Origin: Sphagnum compactum
Lineage: Eukaryota; Bryophyta; Sphagnopsida; Sphagnales
Direction: 5' to 3'
Length of the DNA: 64,000 nucleotides
NCBI GenBank assembly: GCA_965153455.1
Contig: OZ234501.1
Coordinates: 6,324,001 to 6,388,000, forward strand
Within the stretch, counting starts at the first letter, position 1. The number at the start of each line of letters is the position of its first letter. Below the pieces are notes generated by a model, which made no database searches, was not told where the DNA came from, and was given only the letters and a program-made list of their open reading frames with translations. Shown one piece after another: positions 39,740 to 51,700 of this stretch. A program made the translations under genes and the position numbers.

Positions 39740-41036
39740 ACAACACTTATTTATACTTTTGTTATTTTACCCTAGGCTACTTTAGGTTATTTTACCTTAG
39801 GTTATTATAAAGCATTGTAAATTATTTTACTTTACATTATCATAGTTTCACTATATAAATATTTGTTTTAGTTCAATTTTGTTTACTAGATTTTGAGTGA
39901 ATTTGGATAGATTTACCATGGTGAAAGTGGCCAACCTCCTATTAAATGGGGATTAATTGTTACAAACAAATGAATTCAATAATATTTAATTACATTCATT
40001 AATAGTTAGTCAAATTCATTAATAATTAATTCATCATATTAACCTTCTTGTTCATAACTAAGCAAAACAAAACACCTAACCACCTAAGCTAAGAACCAAG
40101 GTTGGGTGTCTGACCATCTAAATTAAGCATTTGGGAACATAACTTAAACTAAATTAGGAACCTTGGTTAGGCTAAGCATGTAAAAGTCGAAACTAACTTA
40201 CCCCATTAGTTTTTAGAATGCAAGTGTGAAGGTTTGAACCATTCACCTCCTCTTAACTCCATGTGTAAAGAACAAATCCTTAACCATTGGACCAATATTT
40301 AAGTAGTGAAATGATTTATCAACACTTATTATTATGCACATATATTTATAACCTATTTGTAGGTTATCATAAACTAGATTATTACATTAATCATAGGTTA
40401 TTCCTAACTTAATGTAGGCTATAATATATTTTGTTCTTAAACTAATGTAGACTACATTAGGTTATTTTTAGGCTACCATCGTTTCAGATTTTATTTTAGT
40501 CATACTTTATTATAAAATATTTTACTTTAGGTTACTTTTGGTTATTTTAAATTATCTATCTTATGTTATTTAAAATTATTCCACCCTTGGTTATTTTAGG
40601 CTATTGTACCTTAGTCTATTTTAGGTTATTTTAGGTTATTCCATCTTAAGCAATTTTACATTATTTTTATTATTTCAATCTATGTTATTTTAAGCTATTC
40701 TACCTTATGCAATTCTAAATTATTTTTATTATTTCACCCTGTGTTAATTTAGGCTATTTCACCTTATGCAATTCTAGGTGATTTTTATTATTTCACCATA
40801 TCTTATTTTCGATTATTCCACCTTAGGTAATTATAAGTTATTTTTACTATTTCATCTTATGTTATTTTAGGTTATTCCACCTTAGTTTATTCTAGGTTAT
40901 TTTCAAATGTTTTAAGTTATTCTACCCTAGGCAATTTTGAATTTTTTTTACTAATTCACCCTATGTTATTTTAGGTTATTCCACTTTAGGTTATTTTATG
41001 TTATTTTCAAATGTTTTAAGTTATTCCACCCTAAGC
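39740..41036 (+). repeat. TAGGTTATT degenerate array and left arm of the foldback
   Basis: Dense TTTTAGGTTATT and TTATTCCACCTTAGG words, especially 40480-41036. The inverted-repeat homology starts near 39877 (TTTTGAGTGAATTTGG, then ACCATGGTGAAAGTGGCC); the array words continue outside it from about 39740. Confidence 0.7.
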
Positions 41037-42775
41037 AATTAGGGTAAAATAATTTAAAATAACCTAAGGTGAAATAACCTAGAATAGTTGAAAACAATTT
41101 AAAAATAAACTATAATGGAATAACTTAAAATAAACTATAATAACCTAAGGTGGAATACTTACAATTAATTTACAAATAATTTAAAATAACATAAGGTATA
41201 GTAACCTATATTAACCTAAAATGGAGTAATTTATAATAAAGTAAGGTGGAATAACCTATAATAACATATGTACAATAACCTAAGAATAACATACAATTAA
41301 CCTATGGTACTCTAAACTTAGCCTAAAGTAGTTGACATTAACTTTTTTTTAAAACTAAGATCAAGCTAAAAATGTAGCTTATGGTAGCTAATAGTAACCT
41401 AAAATAACTTACAATAACTTAAAAATAGTTTAAAATAACTTACACTAATTTAAGAATAGCTTAGAAACCTAACCCATGGTAGTTTACACATGGATTTCAA
41501 TAGCCTACACTAGCCTAAAAATAACGCAAGGTAACATATTAGTATCCTATGTTATGTAGGTATGTAAGGTAAGGTGACAACTAAATAACATAGGTAAAAA
41601 AGATACCTAAGGTAAATACCTAGGTAATTTAGGAAAAGAATGTGCATAATAATACGTGATCACAAATAGTTTCACGTATCTAAATATTGATCCAATGGTT
41701 AAGGATTTGTTCTTCAATCATGGAGGTGAGGGGTTCAACTCTTTACATTTGCACCCTAAGTTGGTGGGTTACATAGGTCAAATTCTTAATTTAAGTTATG
41801 TGGCCTAGATTAGCCTAGGTTCTTAACTTAACCTACATAACCTTGTATAGGTTTTTAATTGTTTAACCTAAGTTCATAGCCTAACTTAGATTCCTAAGGG
41901 CCTAGTCTAGATTCATAACCTAATCTAAGTTCTTTGGTGCTTACCCTAGGTTAGCCAAAATTCTTAACATGGGTGCAAATGAGATAACATGAACCACACT
42001 CGCCTACTTTTTGACTGCTTTTGGGGAAATATTCTTAAAATATTATTGGAATATTTTTGAAAAAATATTCAAACAAATATTTAAATTTTTATAAAATAAA
42101 TCATACTATTTTATTAAGGTTCATGTTAAAAAATTGACAAAAAATGTCATTTTTCAAAAAAAATTGAAATCCATTTACAAATCTTTTTATTGTTTAAAAG
42201 CAAGCGTTATAGTGCTTAATGAGTGTTTTTTTTAAAATTTTTATTCATTGGATTAATTTCAAATTAATTCACATGTTCCCATGATATATTAAAAATACAA
42301 CTATATAAACAAATCTTACAATTTAAACATCAAATTAAATTATGACTTTAAACATGAAAGCCCCAAACAAACGTTATACTTGCTACAATATGTGTTATTA
42401 TGATTGCACACACCTAGCTTAGGTAGCCAAGTCTAGATTTTTAGGTGCATAGCCTAAGTTCTTAACATAACCTAAATTCATAACCTAGTTAGAATTTTTT
42501 GGTGCTTATCTTAGGTTAACCTAGGTTTTTAGCCTAGCCTAAATAACATAATGTAGGTTTTTAAGTGCCTAGACTAGCTTAGATTCATAGTTTAGTTTTT
42601 GGTGCTTACCCTAGGTTCCTAACTTAGCCTAGCCAATGTTCCTAACCTATCCTAGTTATGAATTAGGAGGTTAGCTTAATGAAATTAACTATTAATGAAT
42701 TTGATTAATTATTAATGGGTTGGCCACATTCACCATGGTAGATTTGTCCAAGTTCACTCAAAATTTAATGAAACA
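39877..42775. repeat. large foldback (inverted-repeat) structure
   Basis: Sequence left of about 41036 recurs inverted to the right. Outer ends: ACCATGGTGAAAGTGGCCAA (from 39917) versus TTGGCCACATTCACCATGGT near 42720. Middle: AACAAATCCTTAACCATTGG (40269) versus CCAATGGTTAAGGATTTGTT near 41691. Centre: TTATTCCACCCT and AGGGTAAAATAA around the 8-nt loop AAGCAATT (41033-41040). Left arm about 1.16 kb, right arm about 1.73 kb because of the family D insertion and an expanded CCTAGGTTCTTAACCTA-type section. No ORF of note. Could be a foldback transposon or an inverted duplication. Confidence 0.75.
42000..42415 (+). repeat. dispersed repeat family D, copy 2, inside the foldback right arm
   Basis: Shares ordered landmarks with 20890-21300 and has no counterpart in the left arm of the foldback, so it probably inserted after the arms formed. 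The flanking CCTAAG/CCTAGG words of the arm resume directly after it. Confidence 0.55.
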
Positions 42776-45480
42776 CATAGTGGATTTGGCCACATGTTAT
42801 AATAGTGCATTCCAATAATAATTGATCATTTATAAATTATGTATGATATTTGAACAGAAATGGGTATGGAATTATCCACAATTACACTTGGTATATGTGA
42901 GCTCATGTGTGTTGCCGTTGATAAGGTATTAAACAAACTTCAATGGGCTCATTTATGCTTAGTTGCAATGGCCATTGATGGTGTGAGTTCAATGATTGGG
43001 TTTCAAGTTGGTTTGAATACATGATGTTGAAATGATTATCTTCACTCATCCATATTTGTTGTATTACAAGAGGGTTGGTCAAAGTACAATATGCCAAAAC
43101 AAGATTGAACAAATCATTCAAAAGGTTTGACAAGGAGTCCTTTGTATTTTGTTGTTTTCATTCCATATGTTTGACAAGGCCAAATCATTAAATGAAAATT
43201 ACACATAATGTTTATATTCATAGAGTTCATTCAACAATGAAATAACAAATTTTGTACACAAAAGTGTTTTCATTCCCAATTCAATTTCTTTTACACATGG
43301 TTGTAGATGTTTTGATTGAACTAAAATAAGTTCAACCAATTTTCAATATGACCTCATAAACATTACAATCATAAGGTTTGGTTTAAAAGTTTGTATTTTT
43401 ATATTTCAAAATAAATTTTGTACTTGCACTTTAAATCTAACTTTGGTAGGTTGTCAAGGAAGTGTATGAAGTAGTTCGCACTTGTAATGGTAGTACAAGA
43501 CAATGCAGTTCACATAAAAAGTTGTGGTTCATGACATGTCAAATTGCCATTTAACTATAATACATGCCACAATAAACACCAAATATTTTTACATTGTAAT
43601 GGGTAAAACCACAAAGTTTATGTCACACTTGTCATGAGTTGTGGCATTTAGTGTAAAAAAATCACATTCTCTTGTAATGTGAGGTTAATATTTGTTTGTG
43701 AAGAAGAGATTGAGGTGATCCATCCAATGCACAATGGCCTTTTTTGTCAAAGGTCAAAAAATTTAGAAGAATGTAAGATTATTAGAGTAGAGTATGTTCA
43801 TAAAGTTAGATGGATTCAAAACAATTTTTTAGATCTGATCTTTAGTGCACCTAAGCTTTTCAATCCTAAGCATTATCCTATTGGCAATTTTGAAAAAATT
43901 CAAAAACTTGATTTATGGTTGGAAAGATTAATGAATAAATTTGTCATGAATGAAGATGATCATCACCTATGTAGAACAAAGTGGTTAAGTTTGTTGAAAC
44001 TAAGTCATTAAACACAAATGTGTACATAAGCAAATCCACGAGGCATGACCTTTTGTGATTGAACTCTTAGTTAATGGACCAATTGGCCCAACATTAGCAA
44101 ATTATCCTCGAAAGTTACTTGTGATACTTGTGAATACAACAATGTGGGTGAGGATGTTCTAAACAAAAAGTAATGAATAAATGTCTTTCCTTCTTCACCT
44201 AGGTTGATTGTTTTGGATGTGATGTGTTTATCATTATGCACAAGAGCAACACAGTAAATATTGATTGGCTAGTTGTTTTCCAAGAGTAAAAAATATGAGA
44301 GATGCATATCCTAGCCTTGGATTGACTTTTTTTAAGCCTATGACATCATAGTTTTCTATTTTGTTCCTCTATTCATTTGAATTGTCGATTTCTTATTTCA
44401 TCATTCATTTTTAGTATACTACACTACACAACTTGATAACCATCTCTAGTAGATTGTCACACGGTAGGTTTCATAAGGTTAAACCTATCTCCACAACAAA
44501 TCTTGGATCCTTTGGACCTTAGTTGATATCAAGACATTTTTCCAATAATGGGCCAACACTAGTTATGTGTTTTGACATAACTAGTGCAAGAATGGGGTTT
44601 TTTTGTTTTGGGTTTTCCTTTCTTGTCATTTTGTGAATTTTAGCCTATGAAAAGGCCAATGGGAGCCTTGGTAAAAAAAAACTTACATTGTCCCAATGGC
44701 AGAGAGAAATAATAAAAATCCTGCCACTTTCTATGGATGAATTTTTTTTTTTTTTTTTAAAAGGATGGAATTTAGGTAATCATCCTTGAGGGAGAAGAGC
44801 CCTATATAGTCCTTTGATTGATTGATTAGTTGCACCCTCTCTTTTCCTCTCAAAAACAGAAGGAAGAGCTGTACATGTAGGTAGCACATTATTATGAATA
44901 CAAACACAATGTTGCAAAGTGTTTTGGAGTTTGTCTTTGCAGAATCCAATCACCCAATCAAGCACCCTTGAAGAAAAGGAGATCTATGCTATCCTAAAGT
45001 TAGGATAAGACACTTCATCAAGCTTGGTCAGAAAACTTCCAAACATTCTTCTTCCTTCCTTCCTTCATTCTTTTTTCTCCAGCTCTCATTTCCCTGGAGT
45101 GCAAGCCTCAAGGCCCAAGGAGGGAAAAAGAGAGAGAGAGAGAGAGAGAACCCATATTGAAAGACAAATAAATAACATGCCCTAACCCTAACCAGCACCA
45201 TTCCATATGAATATGACTAAAAAGTCCAGTGTGAAATAGTTCCAACAGCAAAAACCATTTTGGTTGGTTTGAAAACACCAGCCAGCCAAGAACCATTCGA
45301 GCATCCAAACCACCACCACTGTTGCTAGTGTGAAAAGTCACCAGCCAGTGTAAACAGTTCCAACATCCAAACCCACTTTCACTAATGTGAAACCATATAT
45401 TTTAAAGTTCAAAAAAAGCTCCAAAAAGCACCTTGATGACACAATCCTTGTCCTCATTGGGGATCAACAAACAAAACAAA
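42776..45480. other. spacer without recognisable genes
   Basis: Contains a 110-codon plus-strand ORF (43679-44011) with no recognisable domain, an (AG)10 run at 45129-45149 and a T run near 44742. Nothing else supportable. Confidence 0.4.
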
Positions 45481-45809
45481 CAAGGGGGGTGTGTCACACT
45501 GTGGCCTTGCCATTTACATTAAAAAAGAAGAATTATGGAAACTCAAATATAAATTTCACCATGCAAAAATATACCTAATCTTCAAAGACTCCCTCTTAAA
45601 GAAACCAAAATCCTTCAAGATACTTCCTATAACTCTGTAACTAATCTCAAGTTTCAACACAAGCCAAAATATTATCTTTTAAAAATCCTCATATAAAAAT
45701 AGACCTATGGTTACTACCTAGTAGGGGCCTATAAAAATCCCTTAAGCTACTATACTCTATAATGAATCTAAACACAATATCCTTGCCTTAATAGGCAAGG
45801 CCAACCAAC
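45481..45809 (+). mobile_element. family C MITE-like element, copy 1
   Basis: About 330 bp, non-coding. Near its ends TGGCCTTGCC faces GGCAAGGCCA (terminal or subterminal inverted repeat). Landmarks: AAGAAGAATTATGGAAACTC, TTTCACCATGC, AATCCTTCAAGATA, TTTCAACACAAGCCAAAATA, AAGCTACTATACTCTA and ACAATATCCTTGCCTT. Same order in the copies at 46719 and 52508. Confidence 0.75.
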
Positions 45810-46324
45810 AAAACACACACAACAGACAACAGGGCTATGATCTATTTTTATGTATTACATACAAAGTTGGGACTAGGCAAATTAAGTAGGAGTTAAGAAC
45901 TAAGATCAAGTGAACCACACCCAATGAGATGAATGTGGTCAACAGAGAGCAAGACAAAATTTAAGAGCCATCCAAGAGAATTCTGTACCCAAACTGTGGG
46001 TATGTGTCAGGTTGGTATGTACCTACCTACCTATCCACAAGCTACATTCTAGGGTCTACCTAGGGTTAATTTAGGGTTTTGCAATAGACAATGTCTATGC
46101 AGCCACTAGTTCCAATCAATTACACACATACAAACACACACATATACATAGAGAGATACTCCATGACTTTTGTGGCTGGGTGAGAGCAACCAAAAAAAGA
46201 AGGAGGCAATATGCTCTTTTGCTGAGTTTGCAATACCAGTTGACTAGTGTTTTCCACTTTCAATGGTGTTCAGATTCCTCACCGCACGAGCCTAATGTGA
46301 AGCCCATTTGTCCCCCGACCCATC

Positions 46325-46718
46325 TTCTTGTGAAGATATAGGTCTGTAGGTAGGTAGGTAAATAGGTCCGTAAGTAGGTATGTAAATAGATGAGTAAGCT
46401 CGAGCTTTGGAGATTATTATAGGTGGATAATAGATAGGTACGTACATAAGTATGTAAGTAGATGAGTAAGCTCGACCTTTGGAGATTATCATAGGTAGAT
46501 AGGTACGTTAGTAAGTATGTAAGTATATGAGTAAGCTTGGCCTTTGGAGATTACCATAGGTAGATAGGTACGTAAATAGGTATGTAAATAGATGAGTAAG
46601 CTCAACCTTTGAAGATTACCATAGGTAGATAGATATGTAAGTAAATATGTATGTAGATGAGTTAGCTCGGACTTTGGAGAGTATTGTAGGTAGATAAGTA
46701 CATAAGTAAATATGTAAA
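46325..46718 (+). repeat. 65-bp satellite array, left part
   Basis: Unit: GATGAGTAAGCTCGACCTTT, GGAGATTACCATAGGTAGAT and AGGTACGTAAGTATGTAAGTA. The AGCT landmark lies at 46397, 46469, 46534, 46599 and 46664 (72, 65, 65, 65 bp). Minus-strand ORFs rich in Tyr/Ile/Pro here are a by-product of the repeat. Confidence 0.9.
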
Positions 46719-47045
46719 CAACAATGAGGGGGTGTGTCATGATGTGGCCTTGCCATTTACATCAAAAAGTATCTTAAGGCAAAAAGAAGAATTATGGAAA
46801 CTCAAATATTTCACCATGCGAAAATATAATCTTCAAAAAAATCCTCCAAGACAAACCAAAATCCTTCAAGATATTATAACTCTATAACTAATCTCAGGAT
46901 TCAACACAAGCCAAAATATCATCTATTAAAAAATCCTAACATAAAAATAGACCTATTATTATTACCTAGGGGCCAAAATCCATTAAGCTACTATACTCTA
47001 GAATGAATCTAAACACAATATCCTTGCCTTGGTAGGCAAGGCCAA
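46719..47045 (+). mobile_element. family C MITE-like element, copy 2, nested in a satellite
   Basis: Same landmarks and ends as copy 1. It interrupts the 65-bp satellite: array text stops at TATGTAAA and resumes right after GGCCAA as TAAATGAGTAAGCTCG. TAAA on both sides is a possible 4-bp target duplication. This empty-site logic gives the best boundary estimate for the family, about 327 bp. Confidence 0.75.
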
Positions 47046-47215
47046 TAAATGAGTAAGCTCGACCTTTGGAGATTACCGTAGGTAGATAAGCACACAATTA
47101 AGTATGTAAGTAGATGAGTAAGCTCAGCCTTTGGAGATTACCATAGATAAATAGGCATGTAAGTATGTAAGTAGATGAGTAAGCTTGACCTTTTGAAGAT
47201 TAAATCTTTGATTAT
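47046..47215 (+). repeat. 65-bp satellite array, right part
   Basis: Continuation of the same satellite after the inserted element, with AGCT landmarks at 47056, 47121 and 47182 (65 and 61 bp). Confidence 0.9.
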
Positions 47216-49908
47216 CTCAGAAAGTAAATCACTCTATATAACACAAGGCTTAGATATACATGCCTTGTAATGCTCAAAACACCCAAATTGACCGTTTTTT
47301 TCACCCCCTTTTTGGTTAGTAGGTAACACAAACTTCAAAGGCAATGTGGAAAGCCAATGCAATATGGTGGGGGGCACTATGGGTCCATCCCTATGGGGGC
47401 CAATACGCAATGTTTTCGTGTGTTTCCCGAGGGAAACAAGGGAACTAATGAACATATCATGGGCCGCATGTAGACTTACTTTGTCGAGATGTTAGTGTAT
47501 GTTACTTTTGTCCTCATGTTTCTGGCTGTTACTTCCACACATTCATTTGATGCTGGGGACCAGGCCACAATCTTCCTACCTACCTAAAATGTGAGTATGA
47601 AACAACAAGAAATTTGATGCAAACTTTGAAAAAAAAAAAGCATTAGTAATTCAGTGTCTCTTTTTCAGCTTTTATTAAAAAAATTTAATGACTCCATTTT
47701 TTTTAATGCTGGAGGCCACCTTTGGCTTTCTACCAATAACTTATATTTTCTCCTTACGAGATCATGGCAACCCCTAAACCCTAAACCCCTAGGTTCCCAA
47801 ATCTCCGGAGCATGACCCAATGTTAACATCTAGCATGACCCCAGGATGAGTTGTGAATGCTTGACTTGATTTTTGACCTCACAATCAACAATAGTTGGGC
47901 ATGTTGGCACAACACTCAAGGATTCTTTTTCAAATTATTTGGCCATTTGGGCCAACTTAGTCATTGCAAGCATTTCCCAAGACCAAGATAAACCAATGGA
48001 ATGAACATATATGATCAATCACCCCACCCACAATTGGATGTCAAGTGTTAGCTGCACAAGTAAATCGTTGCAAGACTTTTTGTAGCCATATTTGTGATAA
48101 GAGAGCCATATCTATAATCTCCCCCATCTCCTTACAAAATAGCATAATTGACAAATCCGTGTCATTGAATTATTCACATAGCATGACAAACCCTATGTCC
48201 ACACATTGGAGAAAGTATAAGAATATGAAGAGATAAACAATTGTTATTCATGATTAAAGATAGTTAGACCATCATATCGATCACACATAGTTCATCAAGA
48301 GAGGAAGCCATGTATGTCTATTGTTTGTCCCACACTTCCAAATTCACTCACTTCCAAACAATCATCAAAGCATTAACTATTACATGAACTAGGCCATTAT
48401 GCTCATCTTTCACCCAAAAAACATCTTTCAACACGAGGAAGTAAGGTTTTCAATCCCCTATTTCACATAGAGTTTTTTATTTTTGTATGTAAAGTAATCA
48501 AATGGTGCACTTTTATCATATTGTAGTTGAAAAAACTCCAAGTGCTCATTTTGTTCTTTATAGATGTAAAAGGGAGACACTTGACACATTTCAAATCTTT
48601 TGATGGTATAATTTGATTTGTCTACATGAATTCAATGTTCAATTATCCTAATCGGGACTTCAATTGGATAGGTACATTCATTTTAGTCTAGCATTGCCGA
48701 TGCAAATACCAAATGAAAAAAATAAATTGCTTTGAGCAAGTTGTCTCATTTTGGAATGAAGAGAAAAATGCTTTGATCAACTTGTCTCATTTTGTAATGA
48801 AGTATAATCCCTACCACCCTTAAAGGCGGTTGGTTGTAGGAACCCGCCTCTTATTCTCATAAGAGGGACATTCACCGGATATAAGGTGCCCTCAAAACAC
48901 ACTAGAAGATTTCTTCTATAAGTTCTTTACAACATACAAACGAAGTTTTGGTATTTGGAGGGGGGACATACTTATTGGAACATATACATTCTTGTGCTCT
49001 TATTTGATATGTGTTTGTTGTATACTTTGTTGTGTGTGCCAAAGGGGGGAAAGGAATAACTTTTGAGAAGGTGTCCATGTTCCCGAGGACTTAGCCAGGC
49101 CAATGAAATATAATGCCCATTACAATAAACATAGAGAACTTCAATACTCTTTCTAGACGGTGTATATATGCATATATATATATAGATATTGGGGTAGTTT
49201 ATGTGTGGTCCTTTTGAATGGAGTTATTATTCCATCTTCTTGGGCGTAACAATTTAAACATTTGAAATCAACTTGGAGGATGATTGGGGCCTTGAAATGT
49301 TAGCGTGGGTATTGTTGTTAATGCCTTTTACTTGAAGGAAATTGTTGAGAGAAAATGCAAAAGCTTTGAGCTTCACAAGCACATGCAAAGGGGATCCATT
49401 AACCTTGTACATGTATTGCCAAACACCTAATTAACCTACTCCCTTATTTCAACACTTGTGTGTTTGAATCAGGTCACAATAATGTCCAGATTTATTTCTT
49501 TACTTTTTATTGACCAGTTCCACGGTGGTGCTTCGGATACTTATGTTGAGAGTTTATTTTTTTTGTTTGGTTTTGAAAGAAAGTAAATTGTTTTAAAATT
49601 TTCCTTCCTTTATAAAAATTGCAACCATAAATAAATTACACTAGAAAAAAAAGGGTATTGAAACAAAACATCATTGTTGTGGACGGGATCTCTGATATGC
49701 GAAAAGGAGACAAGCACATTGTTGGTCGAGCTAGCTGGCCATTTCCGTAAAGCAAAGCGCCAGCAGATTTTTCTTTTTCCATTGTATTTGGAGGGCACAT
49801 TATCAAGTGGAATCTGCGGTTAGCAAATATGCCTCTCTTTTTCCAATTTTCTTCCTGTGATTAGATACCCGGCGGATATCATGGGGGAAAATATTAAAAG
49901 AACAATTC
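47216..49908. other. spacer without recognisable genes
   Basis: Includes a telomere-like CCCTAAACCCTAAACCCC (47772-47789) and a ~41-bp direct duplication (48729-48801; GCTTTGA.CAA.TTGTCTCATTTTG). Short ORFs show no known motif. Confidence 0.4.
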
Positions 49909-49910
49909 CG

Positions 49911-50068
49911 CAAGTGCTTTGTGTAGGGTAATAATGCCCTCAAAGCGGGGGCGTTCCCAAAATAAGCGACCGAAGCTCGGTGTTTCACCTTGGGCAGGCG
50001 CTTATTTTGAGAATGCCCAGCTCCTTGGTCGTTTACCTTACACTTTTCATTCAATTAAAGCACTTCAA
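49911..50068. mobile_element. short palindromic MITE-like element (about 155 bp)
   Basis: Ends AAGTGCTTT and AAAGCACTT are perfect inverses. Inside, GGGCGTTCCCAAAATAAGCG (49949-49968) pairs with CGCTTATTTTGAGAATGCCC (49999-50018), leaving a 30-nt loop, and GTGTAGGGTAA pairs with TTACCTTACAC. Nearly the whole unit can fold on itself. Because it is palindromic, both strands show ORFs with a SQNKR string. Confidence 0.65.
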
Positions 50069-51248
50069 GAAATTTGTGTGTGTATTTGGAGGGCATCTCA
50101 TATCCATGAATGTCCCTCCTCCAAAAGAGAAGGGACTTATGCATACTCCTTTAGGGTGAGTGGGAAACCATGCCTACTTGTGGGTCTAAGATCTTGAGCC
50201 CACTCTCAAGGAGTCATAAGTAAGATCCCTCTCAATTGTAGTAGGGTGTAAAAATAAGAACATAAGATCCCCTCCCAACCTTAAGGACTAAATGTAAGAA
50301 CCCAAGTAGGTGTAGTTCCCCTAACACCCTAAAGGAATAGTCTTAAGAACCCTCCACCTTGTACACACCTTGTGATCATGAAATAAAATACAAAGACAAT
50401 AAGTAAACCCCTTTTCGTAAAGGCTCAAACCTATGAGGTATACCTTACTAGTGTAGTTTACCATACACATTTATGGCACGAAGTTCTTGAATCCTAAACC
50501 TAAACCCTAAACCGGAAACCCAAAACTCAAAACCCATCATAAAAAAAAAGTCACCCATATGGAGAGATGTTGCCAATTTAGCTTACCCCCACAAATCAAC
50601 CTACCACTTGAATGTTTCAAAGTCTTTTAGCTTAGCTTTTGGGTATTGTCAAAGGGTTGTTATTAAAAAAAAAAAGGAACCCAAATCTCCAAAAGGGTTC
50701 TTTTTGAGTTGTTCTTTAGCTTGGCAAAGAACCACAACAATTTTGCTTTTAGAAATGGAGAGCTGTGATTCATTGAGGAGGAGGAGTAGAGAGGCACCTT
50801 TTAAGGTTCCTCATTTACCGAGTAAGGTTTCTTCAAAATGAGGAACCTTGTGCCAAGGTGCCATCCTCTCTTGAGGCAGAAATTCTAGGAAGGCTAAGGT
50901 CTTGGCCTTCCACATATAGTAGAGTTTTATTTTGAAACTCGTGAAAAACTTGATTGACTCTCAAGTGTCATTGGCCTCAAGTGCGAAGGTTTCAAATGTG
51001 AAAGAGTGTTAAGGTTTGGGATGTGAAAGGGCAAACAAAAAGAACTAGAATATGATGATGAAGAGGCTTTGATCCATTGAAAACTTTTGTTTTATAATTT
51101 ACAATTAATTTTGAATGCAAAAAAAAAACTCTAAATTTAATAACTTAGATCCTTGAAATGCAATGCATGGTTCCAGTTAATTTGTGATGCTCTTTTGAGT
51201 GTCATTCCTTCCACTCCACTTTATTCCTTCTGTCTCTCCACCCCTCCT

Positions 51249-51284
<36 letters not shown>

Positions 51285-51700
51285 ACTTGAATGAGCTAGT
51301 TGACCATTCACCCAAATGGGGGCCAGAAGCTTAATTGATTGAAACTCAGAATTATTTAGATTAAAATCAGTGCTTCCTTTTTTTGGTGTTATAACCCCAT
51401 TCCTTCCACTTGGGTTAGTTGTCTGGAGGACCTTGTCTCCCAAAGTAGAATTGCATAGAGAGAGAGAGACACACACACACACACAATACATGAATTGGTA
51501 TGGTCAAAAGTGAATACCAGATCAAACATTGGTTAAGTTTGTCCAACTTATCACAATTTCCTAAAGGAACTCAGAGTTCTCATATTGATGCCTTTTTTAG
51601 GCTTTATCAAATAGCCCAAAGGCATGAACAAAAAGAACCTGACGTATAACCCTCCCTGATCAGAGTTTGTTTTTTGCCCCCTTCCACAACCTAACTAACA
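50069..51700. other. spacer with microsatellites
   Basis: Telomere-like CCTAAACCTAAACCCTAAACC at 50493-50513, (CA)15 at 51252-51282, and (AG)n(AC)n at 51458-51484. No gene recognised. Confidence 0.5.

Noticed and set aside
43679-44011. 110-codon plus-strand ORF with normal-looking composition
   Set aside because: No family motif, no splice-linked exon and AT-rich flanks; it may be a repeat remnant. A database protein search would decide.
46292-46740. Two Tyr/Ile/Pro-rich minus-strand ORFs
   Set aside because: They follow the 65-bp satellite units and change frame with each unit; not genes.
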